From: Helicobacteraceae bacterium
GTDB taxonomy: Bacteria; Campylobacterota; Campylobacteria; Campylobacterales; Helicobacteraceae
Reading direction: 5' to 3'
Assembly: GCA_900766555.1 (NCBI GenBank)
Contig: CAAFVR010000023.1
Coordinates: 4,742 to 68,741 of the forward strand
DNA: 64,000 bases
The position numbers were made by a program, and so were the translations under genes. The notes beneath the pieces were generated by a model. The model searched no databases. It was given only the letters and a program-made list of their open reading frames with translations, and was not told the origin of the DNA. Shown here one piece after another: positions 1 to 8,159 of the stretch (the stretch's first letter is position 1; each line of letters opens with the position of its first letter).

Positions 1-735
1 AAGTAATGCATCAATATAGCTTGCTTTTATCATCACAACGCGGCTTTTATCGCCCTTGCCTTGTACTTTTAGCAAAAAAACATCTAGCTTTTTATCGCTA
101 TCTTGGTGACTTTCTCGCCAAATATCCTTTGCCTCGAGATTTAGCGCCTCACTTACGCGAATGCCGGTATAAATTATTAGCGTAATTATTAGCAAATCTC
201 TAGATCTAGTTTGGCTATTTGGGCTAAAGTCATTCATCGCATTTAAAAAGCGCTTGATCTCAAGCTCATTTAAATATGTCGGCAGCTTTGCCTTATTACT
301 TTTGATGCGCGAAATATTAAGCTCAATGCGGAAGGGCCGCGCATTTGGCGCATCATCTAAATTTTTATTGATATAAAAAAAGAAATTCAAAAGTGCTATG
401 CGATAATTTTTACGCGTTTGAATACTTAGATTTTGAAGCGCCAAAAAATCGCTTAAAAATTCATCATTAATGTGATAAAAATTATCTATTTTGCGCTTAG
501 CTATAAAATCTGCTAGCTTAAAAAGCGGCGTAGCATATGTCTGTATCCCGCTCATACCGGCATTTCGAGCTATTTTTGCAATGCTATGCAGATCTGTTAG
601 ATCTATCTTTTCTGATAATTTACTTAGGCATTCAAATATTATTTCACTGTCCATTACTCCGCGATTTGAAAGCGTTGTTAACTTGTAACGAATATATTTT
701 GCAAGCCAAAATGTAAGCTCATCTTTTGCGCTCAT
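1..735 (-). CDS. xerH: Tyrosine recombinase XerH (3' end lies outside the window)
   Basis: The first 245 codons are inside the window. This looks like the single chromosome-dimer-resolving tyrosine recombinase of Campylobacterota, which acts alone at a difH site in place of the XerC/XerD pair. An N-terminal SAM-like core-binding region covers roughly residues 60-150, with LSIQTRKNYRIALLNFF typical of it. The catalytic domain then begins, with the first active-site arginine in TGIRVSEALNL and the beta-hairpin lysine region in KVQGKGDKSR. The HxxR, second His and Tyr nucleophile would lie beyond the window edge. The start ATG at 733-735 overlaps the stop of the upstream coiled-coil gene (ATGA), so the two are probably co-translated. 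A phage or island integrase is the alternative, but the chromosomal motility-gene context favours XerH. Confidence 0.82.
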   Translation of the reverse strand, partial: MSAKDELTFWLAKYIRYKLTTLSNRGVMDSEIIFECLSKLSEKIDLTDLHSIAKIARNAGMSGIQTYATPLFKLADFIAKRKIDNFYHINDEFLSDFLALQNLSIQTRKNYRIALLNFFFYINKNLDDAPNARPFRIELNISRIKSNKAKLPTYLNELEIKRFLNAMNDFSPNSQTRSRDLLIITLIIYTGIRVSEALNLEAKDIWRESHQDSDKKLDVFLLKVQGKGDKSRVVMIKASYIDALL

Positions 736-1175
736 GTCGGATCTAGCGAATTAATTTTGCCCCACATTAGCTCATGTTTGCGACGCAAAAATTCAATTTC
801 TTTGTCCTTTTGCAATAGCAAATTTTTTAGACTTTTTAGCTCATCTTTTAGATTAGTCATTTCATCTTGAAGCGATAAAAATGTATCCTCCAACAGCTTT
901 GCTTGCGTCACTTGAGCCTCAATTGAATGGATAATTTTTTCATACAATGTGCGCATTATTTTAAGCGTTTTTTCCAAAAACATTGGATCTATCTTTTGGC
1001 CTTGCATTTCAAAATCAACTAAATCTTGATCGATTTTTTGCAAAAAAATAGATATCGCGCCCTCAGCGCTCAAAAATCCCTCATCGCTCTTTTGATCATA
1101 CAAAAGAGCATCCTTTGGCATCAAGCTAGAATCAATTGAGCATAATGCGCAAAAATCCTCCAAGCTAATTTTCAT
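732..1175 (-). CDS. Hypothetical coiled-coil protein between motB and xerH
   Basis: A 147-residue protein that I do not recognise. It has no signal peptide and no membrane segment, so it is probably cytoplasmic. Residues about 85-135 are heptad-rich and charged (LQDEMTNLKDELKSLKNLLL), a clear coiled coil. The N-terminal half is acidic and helical. It overlaps motB by 4 bp upstream (ATGA) and xerH by 4 bp downstream, so it sits in one translationally coupled chain motA-motB-this-xerH. The position suggests a role tied to motility or to chromosome/division functions, but nothing in the sequence assigns one. Coding potential is supported by the coupling on both sides and the absence of competing frames. 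Confidence 0.75.
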   Translation of the reverse strand: MKISLEDFCALCSIDSSLMPKDALLYDQKSDEGFLSAEGAISIFLQKIDQDLVDFEMQGQKIDPMFLEKTLKIMRTLYEKIIHSIEAQVTQAKLLEDTFLSLQDEMTNLKDELKSLKNLLLQKDKEIEFLRRKHELMWGKINSLDPT

Positions 1176-1927
1176 TTATTTGCTCTATCTAGTATGGATC
1201 TAGTCTCTTTTAGGCCCTTTTCATCGGTGTTTAAAAAGATTTCGACGCGATTATTTCTAATGCGATTTTCGATGCTATTATTTGGATTTAGCGGATTGTT
1301 AGATCCAAATGAAGTAAAGCTAATTTTGTTTGGATCTACTCCATTTTCGATTAAAAGCTGCATCACATTAAATGCCCTAGCGCTCGCCAAACGATAATGA
1401 TCTGGATACAAATTGCCGCTTAATGGCGCATTATCCGTGTAGCCGCGCACATTTATTTTGACTTGCGGAGGCAAGCTTTTTATGACATTTGTAATATCGC
1501 GTATATAATCTCGCATTTCGTGATTATCAATAGCAGCTGAATTTGGCCCAAATGTTAGCGAACTCGGCAATTGCAATGTGACGCCTTGTTCTACTTGCTC
1601 CAAAATAGCGCCCTCTTGGATTAGCTGACTAATTTGTGGGATATTCTCAATATTTACTGGATTTGTACTTTTTAGATTGCCATTTTGATTATTTTTACCA
1701 TTATCAATTGGATCTTCTTTATTTGTCGGAGGCAACGGCTCGCTCGTGCGCGGAAAATCAAATATTTTTACAAATTCCTTTTTTAGCGCCTCAACTTTTG
1801 CCTTATTTTGCGCTGATATGGCATATAAAGCTATAAAAAGTGCCAATAAAAGCGACAAAAAATCAGCATATGGGACTGCCCACTTTTCGCTTACGCCATG
1901 CTCTTGATGCTTCTTTTTTCTTTTCAT
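1172..1927 (-). CDS. motB: Flagellar motor stator protein MotB
   Basis: Stator subunit that anchors the MotA/MotB proton channel to peptidoglycan. The basic N-terminus (MKRKKKHQEHG) is followed by a single membrane helix near residues 17-40, PYADFLSLLLALFIALYAIS, which carries the conserved proton-accepting aspartate at residue 22. A Pro/Asn-rich linker (about 55-95) leads to an OmpA-like peptidoglycan-binding domain, seen in INVRGYTDNAPLSGN, YRLASARAFNVMQLL and NRIRNNRVEIFL. The length of 251 residues is normal. It lies 16 bp after motA and overlaps the next gene by 4 bp. All functional residues I can check are present. Confidence 0.95.
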   Translation of the reverse strand: MKRKKKHQEHGVSEKWAVPYADFLSLLLALFIALYAISAQNKAKVEALKKEFVKIFDFPRTSEPLPPTNKEDPIDNGKNNQNGNLKSTNPVNIENIPQISQLIQEGAILEQVEQGVTLQLPSSLTFGPNSAAIDNHEMRDYIRDITNVIKSLPPQVKINVRGYTDNAPLSGNLYPDHYRLASARAFNVMQLLIENGVDPNKISFTSFGSNNPLNPNNSIENRIRNNRVEIFLNTDEKGLKETRSILDRANK

Positions 1928-1943
1928 AGCTTAGCCCTTAGCT

Positions 1944-2711
1944 TTAAAATTGAGATATTTTTGGATTGCCAGGAGTTATATAACTTAGTAACTTTGATTC
2001 AAGATTTCGCGGATTGTCGCCATTTGCTATGCCAGTTACGCCCTCAGATATTATTATCTTCTCAGTTAATATATCTTTTGAATTTGCTTTTAGCTTATTT
2101 CCAAATGGTCCAAATATCGAATAACTGCACACAATTCCAGTAACCGTTGCTGTAAATGCCCCCGCAATACCAGCTGCCATTTCTGGCGGATTATCAAGCT
2201 TTTGTAATGCGAGCGTAAGCCCCATAACAGCACCCACAAGCCCAAATGTCGGGCTAGATTCAGCCGCTAATATCCAATAATGCGCAGATGAATTATAATA
2301 TTCTTCTAATTTTTCAATCTGGATTTCCATCTCAGTTTCAATAGTTTTTAGATCCTTGCCATCTACCACCATACTTAAGCTTTCGCGCATGAAATCATTA
2401 TCAAGCTGAGCTACTTTTGATTCAAGAGCCAAAACGCCATCGCGCCTAGCAATGGTTGAAAATTCAACTAATGTTTTGATCGTGTCATTTAAATTAACTT
2501 TAGAGCCTAAGAAAACGACCTTTAATTCTTTGAAAGCTGATTTTACATATGTCATATTTGTAGCCGTCATCGCCGCAAATAACGTAGTTGGAATTATTAT
2601 AATAACAGAGCTTAGATGCACCAATTGGAGCGGATTTCCGCCCTCTAAAATGTCACCAACAGCCAAAGAAGCTATCGATAAAATGAGCCCCGCAAGACTT
2701 GAAAAATCCAT
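1944..2711 (-). CDS. motA: Flagellar motor stator protein MotA
   Basis: A 255-residue inner-membrane stator protein with four membrane segments and a large cytoplasmic loop between TM2 and TM3. The first helices are at about residues 5-22 and 32-50. The loop contains the rotor-contact region around RRDGVLALESKV. TM3 and TM4 lie near residues 150-210, with the conserved proline region SPTFGLVGAVMG that couples proton flow to conformational change. It is the first gene of the motA-motB-coiled coil-xerH chain and has its own candidate -10 box upstream (TATAAT at 2730-2735). The ATG at 2709-2711 begins at MDFSSLAGLI, the usual MotA start. Confidence 0.95.
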   Translation of the reverse strand: MDFSSLAGLILSIASLAVGDILEGGNPLQLVHLSSVIIIIPTTLFAAMTATNMTYVKSAFKELKVVFLGSKVNLNDTIKTLVEFSTIARRDGVLALESKVAQLDNDFMRESLSMVVDGKDLKTIETEMEIQIEKLEEYYNSSAHYWILAAESSPTFGLVGAVMGLTLALQKLDNPPEMAAGIAGAFTATVTGIVCSYSIFGPFGNKLKANSKDILTEKIIISEGVTGIANGDNPRNLESKLLSYITPGNPKISQF

Positions 2712-2729
2712 AAAGTCACTTTTTGTTTG

Positions 2730-2735
2730 ATTATA
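2730..2735 (-). promoter_or_regulatory. -10 element of the motA promoter
   Basis: On the minus strand TATAAT lies about 18 bases before the motA ATG, inside an AT-rich stretch. It is the only perfect sigma-70 -10 box in the 34-base gap between maf and motA. I see no clear -35, which is usual for epsilonproteobacterial vegetative promoters. This suggests the stator genes are transcribed separately from maf. Confidence 0.5.
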
Positions 2736-2745
2736 TTAAAAATTT

Positions 2746-4884
2746 TTATAGATTTGCATTTATTAAAAGTCTAAATTCAAGCCACATTTTCCGAAAATGC
2801 ACTTCCAAAACTTCAATCCCCATTTTATAAAAAATTAAAATATTATCCCCCTCCAAATGCAGCGCACAAAGCAGCAATGTCTGCATCAAATGCAAAAAAC
2901 TTCCCTCAAATAACAGCCCAATTTCTGGCTTTTGCCTACTTTTTTGCAACATCAAAGATATAGCGCAATCAATCAATATAAATAATTCATATTTTGTTAG
3001 CGCATCTCTCTTTGGCAGGGCTCCTTCTGCCTGATCCGTTATGGCTAGATCCGTTCTGGTAAAAAACTTTTGGGTTAGATCCGCTTGGGTGGCATTAAAA
3101 TCGCGCAAAAGTTCATAAATTCCGACAAAATTTGCATTTTTTTGCAAAAAGTTAAAAATATGTGAAATAAAATTATCTTCAAGCAAATTATTTTTATCAA
3201 TCAAAATAGCCTTAGTTTTTGCCTCTTTTAGCTTCTCTTTTAGTTGCGTTTTGTCTATTTTAATTTTAAATAAATGGCTCTCCAAGTCCGCTGGCTTGAT
3301 CGCAATTGCGCCGCTAAGCTGAGCTCCAAAAGAGATATTAAAAATATTTGAGTTGTTATTAATTTTTTTATGCGCATTTAATAGCAATTCCAAATTCTTT
3401 TTGCTAAGCAAAAAAAGCGAATCTAAAAAAATTTCATATTTATTAATTCCAAGTATTTTTTTGACAAAAGCCTCATCGGCTTTTTCATTAAAATTTGGCT
3501 TCATTTTAAGCGAATTTTGCGGAATATTTGTGCCTTCTTTACCATAAAATGATCCGCTAGCATGTTTTGAAAGTCCCAAAATATAGCCGCAATCAAGCCC
3601 GGCAATAATGACATTTGGACTCAAAAGTAGCGCCAAAGATAGCCCAGCATTTCCCACAAATGGGCTGCTTAGTACAAGTTCGCGCGCTTTAAAAAGATAG
3701 CTACTAGCACTTCCGCCCCTTATAAAAATGCAAGCTTTGTCGCTAAGTGACAAAACGTTTGGATCTACCATATTTGCACAAATTAGCTCCACATTTTGGA
3801 GATTCTGCTTTTTTAAAATATCGCTCAAATAATCTGTGCGCTCAATTTCTATATGAAAATCTGGCGTAATCTCATGTTTTTGCAGCACGCCAAGCGCGGT
3901 TCCGCATGATAATATCAGCATTTTATTGGCATTATTTTTGATAAATGGTATTAGATAATCAAGACTTGGGCCATTTCCAACCACGCAAATATAAGGCGCT
4001 TGGCTTACATTTTTTGCGCCAAAAACAGGCAATTTTTGCGGATTAAATATTGTATTTTTAGTATTTTTGGCATTTGACAGCGAATTTATAAGTCCAATTT
4101 TTTCATCCTCAAAGCTCCCCCAACCGCGCTTATTGGTATTAAAATCGCTCAAAAATCTATTTTTTGCACTGTCTAGTTCTTTTGAGTTGTACATTTGCAA
4201 GATCTGAAGTAGAAAATTCGAGCTCACTTTGCGATTTTCAAAGAAATTTATGCGATTGGCATTAATATTTTTTACAAAAATAAAGCAATTTTGCTTTGTT
4301 GTGGCTTTAAAAAGTCTTTCAAAATCTATGAAATGTGCAGATATTTTGAATAAATCTTCGCTCTCTTCAAATAAAAAAAAGCTATGAAAATGCGCGCCTT
4401 TATCAAGCATAAATTGCAAAAATGCGCCCCCCAAAATGCCAAAAATTGCAACATTTGGATAGAAATTTGCCGGGATTTTATAGCTTGTACTACCGCCTAA
4501 TGTTTTTGCAAGATGTATTAACTCATTATTGGCAGATCCAGTAATTTCAAGCTTTTTAGTATCCATAAAATTTAGCAAAACATCATTTTTCAGCACTTCC
4601 CAACGAGGATTATTTAGCGCATTTTGCGCTATCTCATATTGCGTTTGCAAAAATGTATATTTGCCATCAATTTTGGGATAAATCAGCTGCTTATTTTGCG
4701 CGATATTTATGCCAAATTCATTAATCACAAGCTCAAAAGCCCCATTATTTTTGGCCAATAAATTATGCAATAGTGGCGCTTTGGCTTTAAAAAATGCCAT
4801 ATTTTTATCAAAAATTTGATCTAAAAAATGCTTAATTTTAATTGGATCAATCAGATCTGAGTTAAGCGCCTTTAAAAGACTCAT
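2746..4884 (-). CDS. maf: Motility accessory factor (Maf / DUF115 family)
   Basis: A 712-residue Maf protein, a family linked in Campylobacter and Helicobacter to transfer of nonulosonic (pseudaminic/legionaminic) acids onto flagellin in the cytoplasm before export. The core DUF115 (MptE-like, Rossmann) domain begins near residue 297 with CVVGNGPSLDYLIPFI, followed by ILSCGTALGVLQKHEI and PDFHIEIERTDYL, then VGNAGLSLALLL and IIAGLDCGY. The N-terminal third (1-290) and helical C-terminal third are typical of full-length Maf. It overlaps deoB by 4 bp (ATGA), so it is translated as the last gene of the deoD-MFS-deoB-maf unit rather than with flagellin genes. A C6 run at 4427-4432 is too short to expect frequent phase switching. 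Confidence 0.85.
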   Translation of the reverse strand: MSLLKALNSDLIDPIKIKHFLDQIFDKNMAFFKAKAPLLHNLLAKNNGAFELVINEFGINIAQNKQLIYPKIDGKYTFLQTQYEIAQNALNNPRWEVLKNDVLLNFMDTKKLEITGSANNELIHLAKTLGGSTSYKIPANFYPNVAIFGILGGAFLQFMLDKGAHFHSFFLFEESEDLFKISAHFIDFERLFKATTKQNCFIFVKNINANRINFFENRKVSSNFLLQILQMYNSKELDSAKNRFLSDFNTNKRGWGSFEDEKIGLINSLSNAKNTKNTIFNPQKLPVFGAKNVSQAPYICVVGNGPSLDYLIPFIKNNANKMLILSCGTALGVLQKHEITPDFHIEIERTDYLSDILKKQNLQNVELICANMVDPNVLSLSDKACIFIRGGSASSYLFKARELVLSSPFVGNAGLSLALLLSPNVIIAGLDCGYILGLSKHASGSFYGKEGTNIPQNSLKMKPNFNEKADEAFVKKILGINKYEIFLDSLFLLSKKNLELLLNAHKKINNNSNIFNISFGAQLSGAIAIKPADLESHLFKIKIDKTQLKEKLKEAKTKAILIDKNNLLEDNFISHIFNFLQKNANFVGIYELLRDFNATQADLTQKFFTRTDLAITDQAEGALPKRDALTKYELFILIDCAISLMLQKSRQKPEIGLLFEGSFLHLMQTLLLCALHLEGDNILIFYKMGIEVLEVHFRKMWLEFRLLINANL

Positions 4885-6041
4885 TTAAAAAGATCTAAAA
4901 AGCGCTTGGGTTCATAAAAATTTGTATAAATTATGCGTGAGACATCGCTAAATTCGCTAAATTCATGCAAATATCCGCCCTCTTTATTTTGAAAGCTTGG
5001 ACTAAAACAAAGCAATGGCACATCTTCTCGCGTATGATCACTCCCCTTAAAAGTGGGATCATTGCCGTGATCTGCGGTAATTAATAGCAAATCATCTTCT
5101 CTAATTTGGGGCAAAAAATCTCCTAGGAAATTATCAAATTCGAGTATCGCGCGCTCATAGCCTGCCCTATCGCGCCTATGGCCGAAAAGTTCATCAAAAT
5201 CGATGTAATTTATAAAGCATAGTCCGTTAAAATCACGCTTCAAAAGATCTAACGTTTTTTTAAAACCATCTTGATTGCCATAAGTTTTAATTTTTTCTGA
5301 AATGCCAGAATTTGCAAAAATATCAGCAATTTTGCCAACAGCGATAACGCAAAAATCGCGCTCTAAATCATTTAATAAATTGTGCGGCGGAGTTAGCGCA
5401 AAATCACGCCGATTTTTAGTGCGCATAAATTTTGGGCCATTGTCTTTGTTGTCTACAAAAGGTCTTGCGATTATGCGCCCTAAGATACTGCTGCCTTCTT
5501 TTGTGATATCTCGTACACTTTGACAGATCCGATATAGCTCTTCAAGCGGGGCTATATCTTCATGCGCGGCGATTTGGAGCACGGGATCTGCGGAAGTATA
5601 AAGGATCAAATCGCCACTTTTTTTATGAAGTTCGCCTAATTCTTCGATAATTTGCGTGCCTGAAGCTACGCGATTACCGATTATTCCGCGCTTTGAGATC
5701 TTTTTTATTTGATCAATCAGATCTAGCGGAAAGCCATTTGGAAATGTTTTAAAGGCCTCTTTCATAACCATGCCCATGAGCTCCCAATGCCCAGTCATAG
5801 AATCTTTGCCATTTGATTTTTCAGATAGCTTGCTATAAAAGCCCTGTGGAGAGGGATGCGCGCTTATATTTGGTATATCAATAAGGTTAAAAAGGCCTAG
5901 TTTTTGCAAATTTGGGAAAGAATTTTTACTATTTTGCAATGTGTGCAAAAGCGTATTTGAACCCGCATCTCCAAAATTATGCGCATCCTCGCTAGATCCG
6001 ATCCCTAGCGAATCGCAAACCATTAAAAAGATCCGCTTCAT
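4881..6041 (-). CDS. deoB: Phosphopentomutase DeoB
   Basis: Interconverts (deoxy)ribose 1-phosphate and 5-phosphate, feeding the sugar released by nucleoside phosphorylase into central metabolism. It belongs to the alkaline-phosphatase-like metalloenzymes. The first metal-binding aspartate is in VCDSLGIGSSEDAHNFGD, the phosphorylatable threonine loop is in GKDSMTGHWELMG, and the C-terminal metal site is in TADHGNDPTFKGSDHTRE. The length of 386 residues is close to the family norm. It overlaps the MFS gene upstream by 4 bp and maf downstream by 4 bp. Together with deoD two genes upstream it forms the nucleoside-salvage pair also found close together in H. pylori. Confidence 0.95.
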   Translation of the reverse strand: MKRIFLMVCDSLGIGSSEDAHNFGDAGSNTLLHTLQNSKNSFPNLQKLGLFNLIDIPNISAHPSPQGFYSKLSEKSNGKDSMTGHWELMGMVMKEAFKTFPNGFPLDLIDQIKKISKRGIIGNRVASGTQIIEELGELHKKSGDLILYTSADPVLQIAAHEDIAPLEELYRICQSVRDITKEGSSILGRIIARPFVDNKDNGPKFMRTKNRRDFALTPPHNLLNDLERDFCVIAVGKIADIFANSGISEKIKTYGNQDGFKKTLDLLKRDFNGLCFINYIDFDELFGHRRDRAGYERAILEFDNFLGDFLPQIREDDLLLITADHGNDPTFKGSDHTREDVPLLCFSPSFQNKEGGYLHEFSEFSDVSRIIYTNFYEPKRFLDLFK

Positions 6042-7405
6042 TTGGCCCTCGATGCATTTTTTGTTATGCCCTCAAATATTAGAAATAAAATTAATCCAAG
6101 CGTCCCAAAGCCCCCAAGCAACAATAAAATTGAGTCATAATGCCCAGATAGCGTATTTTCATAAAAGTTGCCAAAGAAATTTAAATCTCTATCAATTAGC
6201 GAGGCTGTGATGGCTATGCCAATTGAGATTGAAATATTTATCATGAGATTATAAAGGCCGATTGATACGCCTACGAAATCAGATCTGACATCGCGGATGG
6301 CTTCATTAAGTAACGGCGCATAAAATGCCGCATAACTTCCCGCAAAAAATATGACTGAGATTACAAAAATAGCCTTGCTAGATCCGATAAAAAATGCCGG
6401 TATAGAAAGCGCTAAAGCAATGGCTATAAAAGATAATACGATCACAGTTTTTGAGCTCAAAAATCTAGCGATAAAGCCCGAAAATGCGCCAATTATTACC
6501 GCGCCAATATAGCCTGGAGTCAAAAGTAGCGATGTTTTGTCAAAACTTATGCCATAGACTTTATCCATCGAAAATGGGAAAATAAAGGCCACATAACCTA
6601 GCTGAATGCTATACATTACAAAAACTATGATCAAAAAGAGCACAAATCGCTTATTTTTAAAAAAGCTAGGATCTACTAGTGGCTCTTTTGCGGATCTGAT
6701 ATGCCATGCAAAAAAAGCTATCAAAATAATTGCTGGTATTAAAAAATAAGCATTATTTGTGATGGCCAAAAGTATTAATGTTGTAATAGAACTTATTAAA
6801 ATGAGCCCTAAGATATCGACTTTAGCGCGGCTTGGCGTTTCTTTGGGTAGATATTTATATAAAAATGGGAGAGTCAAAATAACAATTAAGCTAATTAAAA
6901 ACATATCCCTCCAATGCAAAAATGTCGAGATATAACCACCACTCAAAATGCCAATAATTAGCGACAAACTAAACATCGAAGTGGAAAGTCCAAAATAGAA
7001 TTTGCGCTTATTTTTTAGTGCATATTTTGCGACATAAACCACATATAGCGTCTCAGCCGCCGCAAGTCCCGCTGTTTGTATCACTCTGCCAGCTAGAACC
7101 GCATAGAAATTGCTATGAAATACATATCCAATGACAGATCCGATACATATAAAATATATACCCCAAATAAATAATTTTCTAGTACTAAAGCTATCTGCTA
7201 GCGAGCTATAAAGTACTGCGCCAACGCCAATAATTAGCCCAGCTAGCGTGGCTTGATAGCTGACTAAGCTTGCGCTTATGTCAAAATCTTTAGCGATTTG
7301 CACGCTCATAATTTTAAAGGCATTATCAATAACTAAACAAAAAACAAATAAAAATAACAGGACGGGGATTGACTTCGTAGCAAGGGAATTGCCGGAATTG
7401 CTCAT
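6038..7405 (-). CDS. MFS transporter, 12-14 TM, in the deo operon
   Basis: A 455-residue major facilitator superfamily carrier with membrane segments throughout. Helices are visible from about residue 15 to 435. The loop after TM2 contains LADSFSTRKLFIWG, a version of the MFS A-motif, and TM4/5 has the glycine/proline-rich SLIIGILSGGYIST. The drug:H+ antiporter family is the closest general class. It lies between deoD (10 bp) and deoB (4-bp overlap), so a nucleoside or nucleobase substrate is a reasonable inference, although the H. pylori neighbour of this type is annotated as an efflux pump. The ATG at 7403-7405 has an AAAGG six bases upstream. The substrate cannot be read from sequence. Confidence 0.85.
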   Translation of the reverse strand: MSNSGNSLATKSIPVLLFLFVFCLVIDNAFKIMSVQIAKDFDISASLVSYQATLAGLIIGVGAVLYSSLADSFSTRKLFIWGIYFICIGSVIGYVFHSNFYAVLAGRVIQTAGLAAAETLYVVYVAKYALKNKRKFYFGLSTSMFSLSLIIGILSGGYISTFLHWRDMFLISLIVILTLPFLYKYLPKETPSRAKVDILGLILISSITTLILLAITNNAYFLIPAIILIAFFAWHIRSAKEPLVDPSFFKNKRFVLFLIIVFVMYSIQLGYVAFIFPFSMDKVYGISFDKTSLLLTPGYIGAVIIGAFSGFIARFLSSKTVIVLSFIAIALALSIPAFFIGSSKAIFVISVIFFAGSYAAFYAPLLNEAIRDVRSDFVGVSIGLYNLMINISISIGIAITASLIDRDLNFFGNFYENTLSGHYDSILLLLGGFGTLGLILFLIFEGITKNASRAK

Positions 7406-7414
7406 TTTGTGCCT

Positions 7415-8125
7415 TTATGCGAGATTTAGTGCTAGCTCCAACATTTGAGTGAATTTATCTTCTCTATCTTTTGCGGATATCTCGCGTTTTGTGACCAAGC
7501 TATCGCTAATTGTAGCCATAGAGAGTGCGCGCACATTCATATCGGATCTATTGGCTAGGGCTGCTTGCAAATACAAGCTTGCAGCCTCCATTTCAACGGC
7601 CAATACGCCCAAGTCGCCCCATTTTTTTGCAAACATTGGATCATTTCCATAAAAGACATCGCTTGTAAAAATGCTGCCAACATGATGTTTTAAATTACGT
7701 TCTTTTGCCAAATTAACTGCGCGTTGCAATAGCTCAAAATCCGCCCCTAGGGCTATATTTTTGACGCCTAATGTTTTTGGCATGTTTGAATCTGTTAGTG
7801 CATTTTGAGCAAATACTATGTCATATATTTCTACATTTTCGCGCAAAGCTCCGGCACTTCCTACGCGCACAAGCGTCTTGGCTCCAAAAACATGGATTAG
7901 TTCATGCGCATAAATTGCCATGCTAGGCATACCCATGCCATGACTCATAACTGTTATATCTTTGCCATTGTAAGATCCGCTAAAACCTAGCATATTTCGC
8001 GTTTGATTAACTAATTTTATATTGGATAAAAATGTCTTAGCTATGAATTCAGCGCGCCTTGGGTCACCTGGCATTATTACAAATGGATGGATGGGACTTA
8101 GCCCGTCGATATGAGGTGTTTTCAT
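7415..8125 (-). CDS. deoD: Purine nucleoside phosphorylase, DeoD type
   Basis: Hexameric-type purine nucleoside phosphorylase that splits purine (deoxy)nucleosides with phosphate into base and (deoxy)ribose 1-phosphate. Family motifs are PFVIMPGDPRRAEFIA near the N-terminus (phosphate binding), VRVGSAGALRENVEI, EMEAASLY (ribose-binding Met/Glu) and the catalytic aspartate in TISDSLVT. I place the start at the ATG at 8123-8125 (MKTPHIDGLSP), because AAAGG lies about six bases upstream and E. coli DeoD begins in the same way. An ATG six codons earlier (8143) is open but has a poorer ribosome site. First gene of the deoD-MFS-deoB-maf unit. Confidence 0.94.
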   Translation of the reverse strand: MKTPHIDGLSPIHPFVIMPGDPRRAEFIAKTFLSNIKLVNQTRNMLGFSGSYNGKDITVMSHGMGMPSMAIYAHELIHVFGAKTLVRVGSAGALRENVEIYDIVFAQNALTDSNMPKTLGVKNIALGADFELLQRAVNLAKERNLKHHVGSIFTSDVFYGNDPMFAKKWGDLGVLAVEMEAASLYLQAALANRSDMNVRALSMATISDSLVTKREISAKDREDKFTQMLELALNLA

Positions 8126-8159
8126 ATTTGGCCTTTGTGACATTTTAGCATGTTCACGC

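Noticed and set aside
4427..4432. C6 run inside maf as a phase-variation tract
   Set aside because: Six bases in an intact frame is within chance and below the usual length for frequent slippage.
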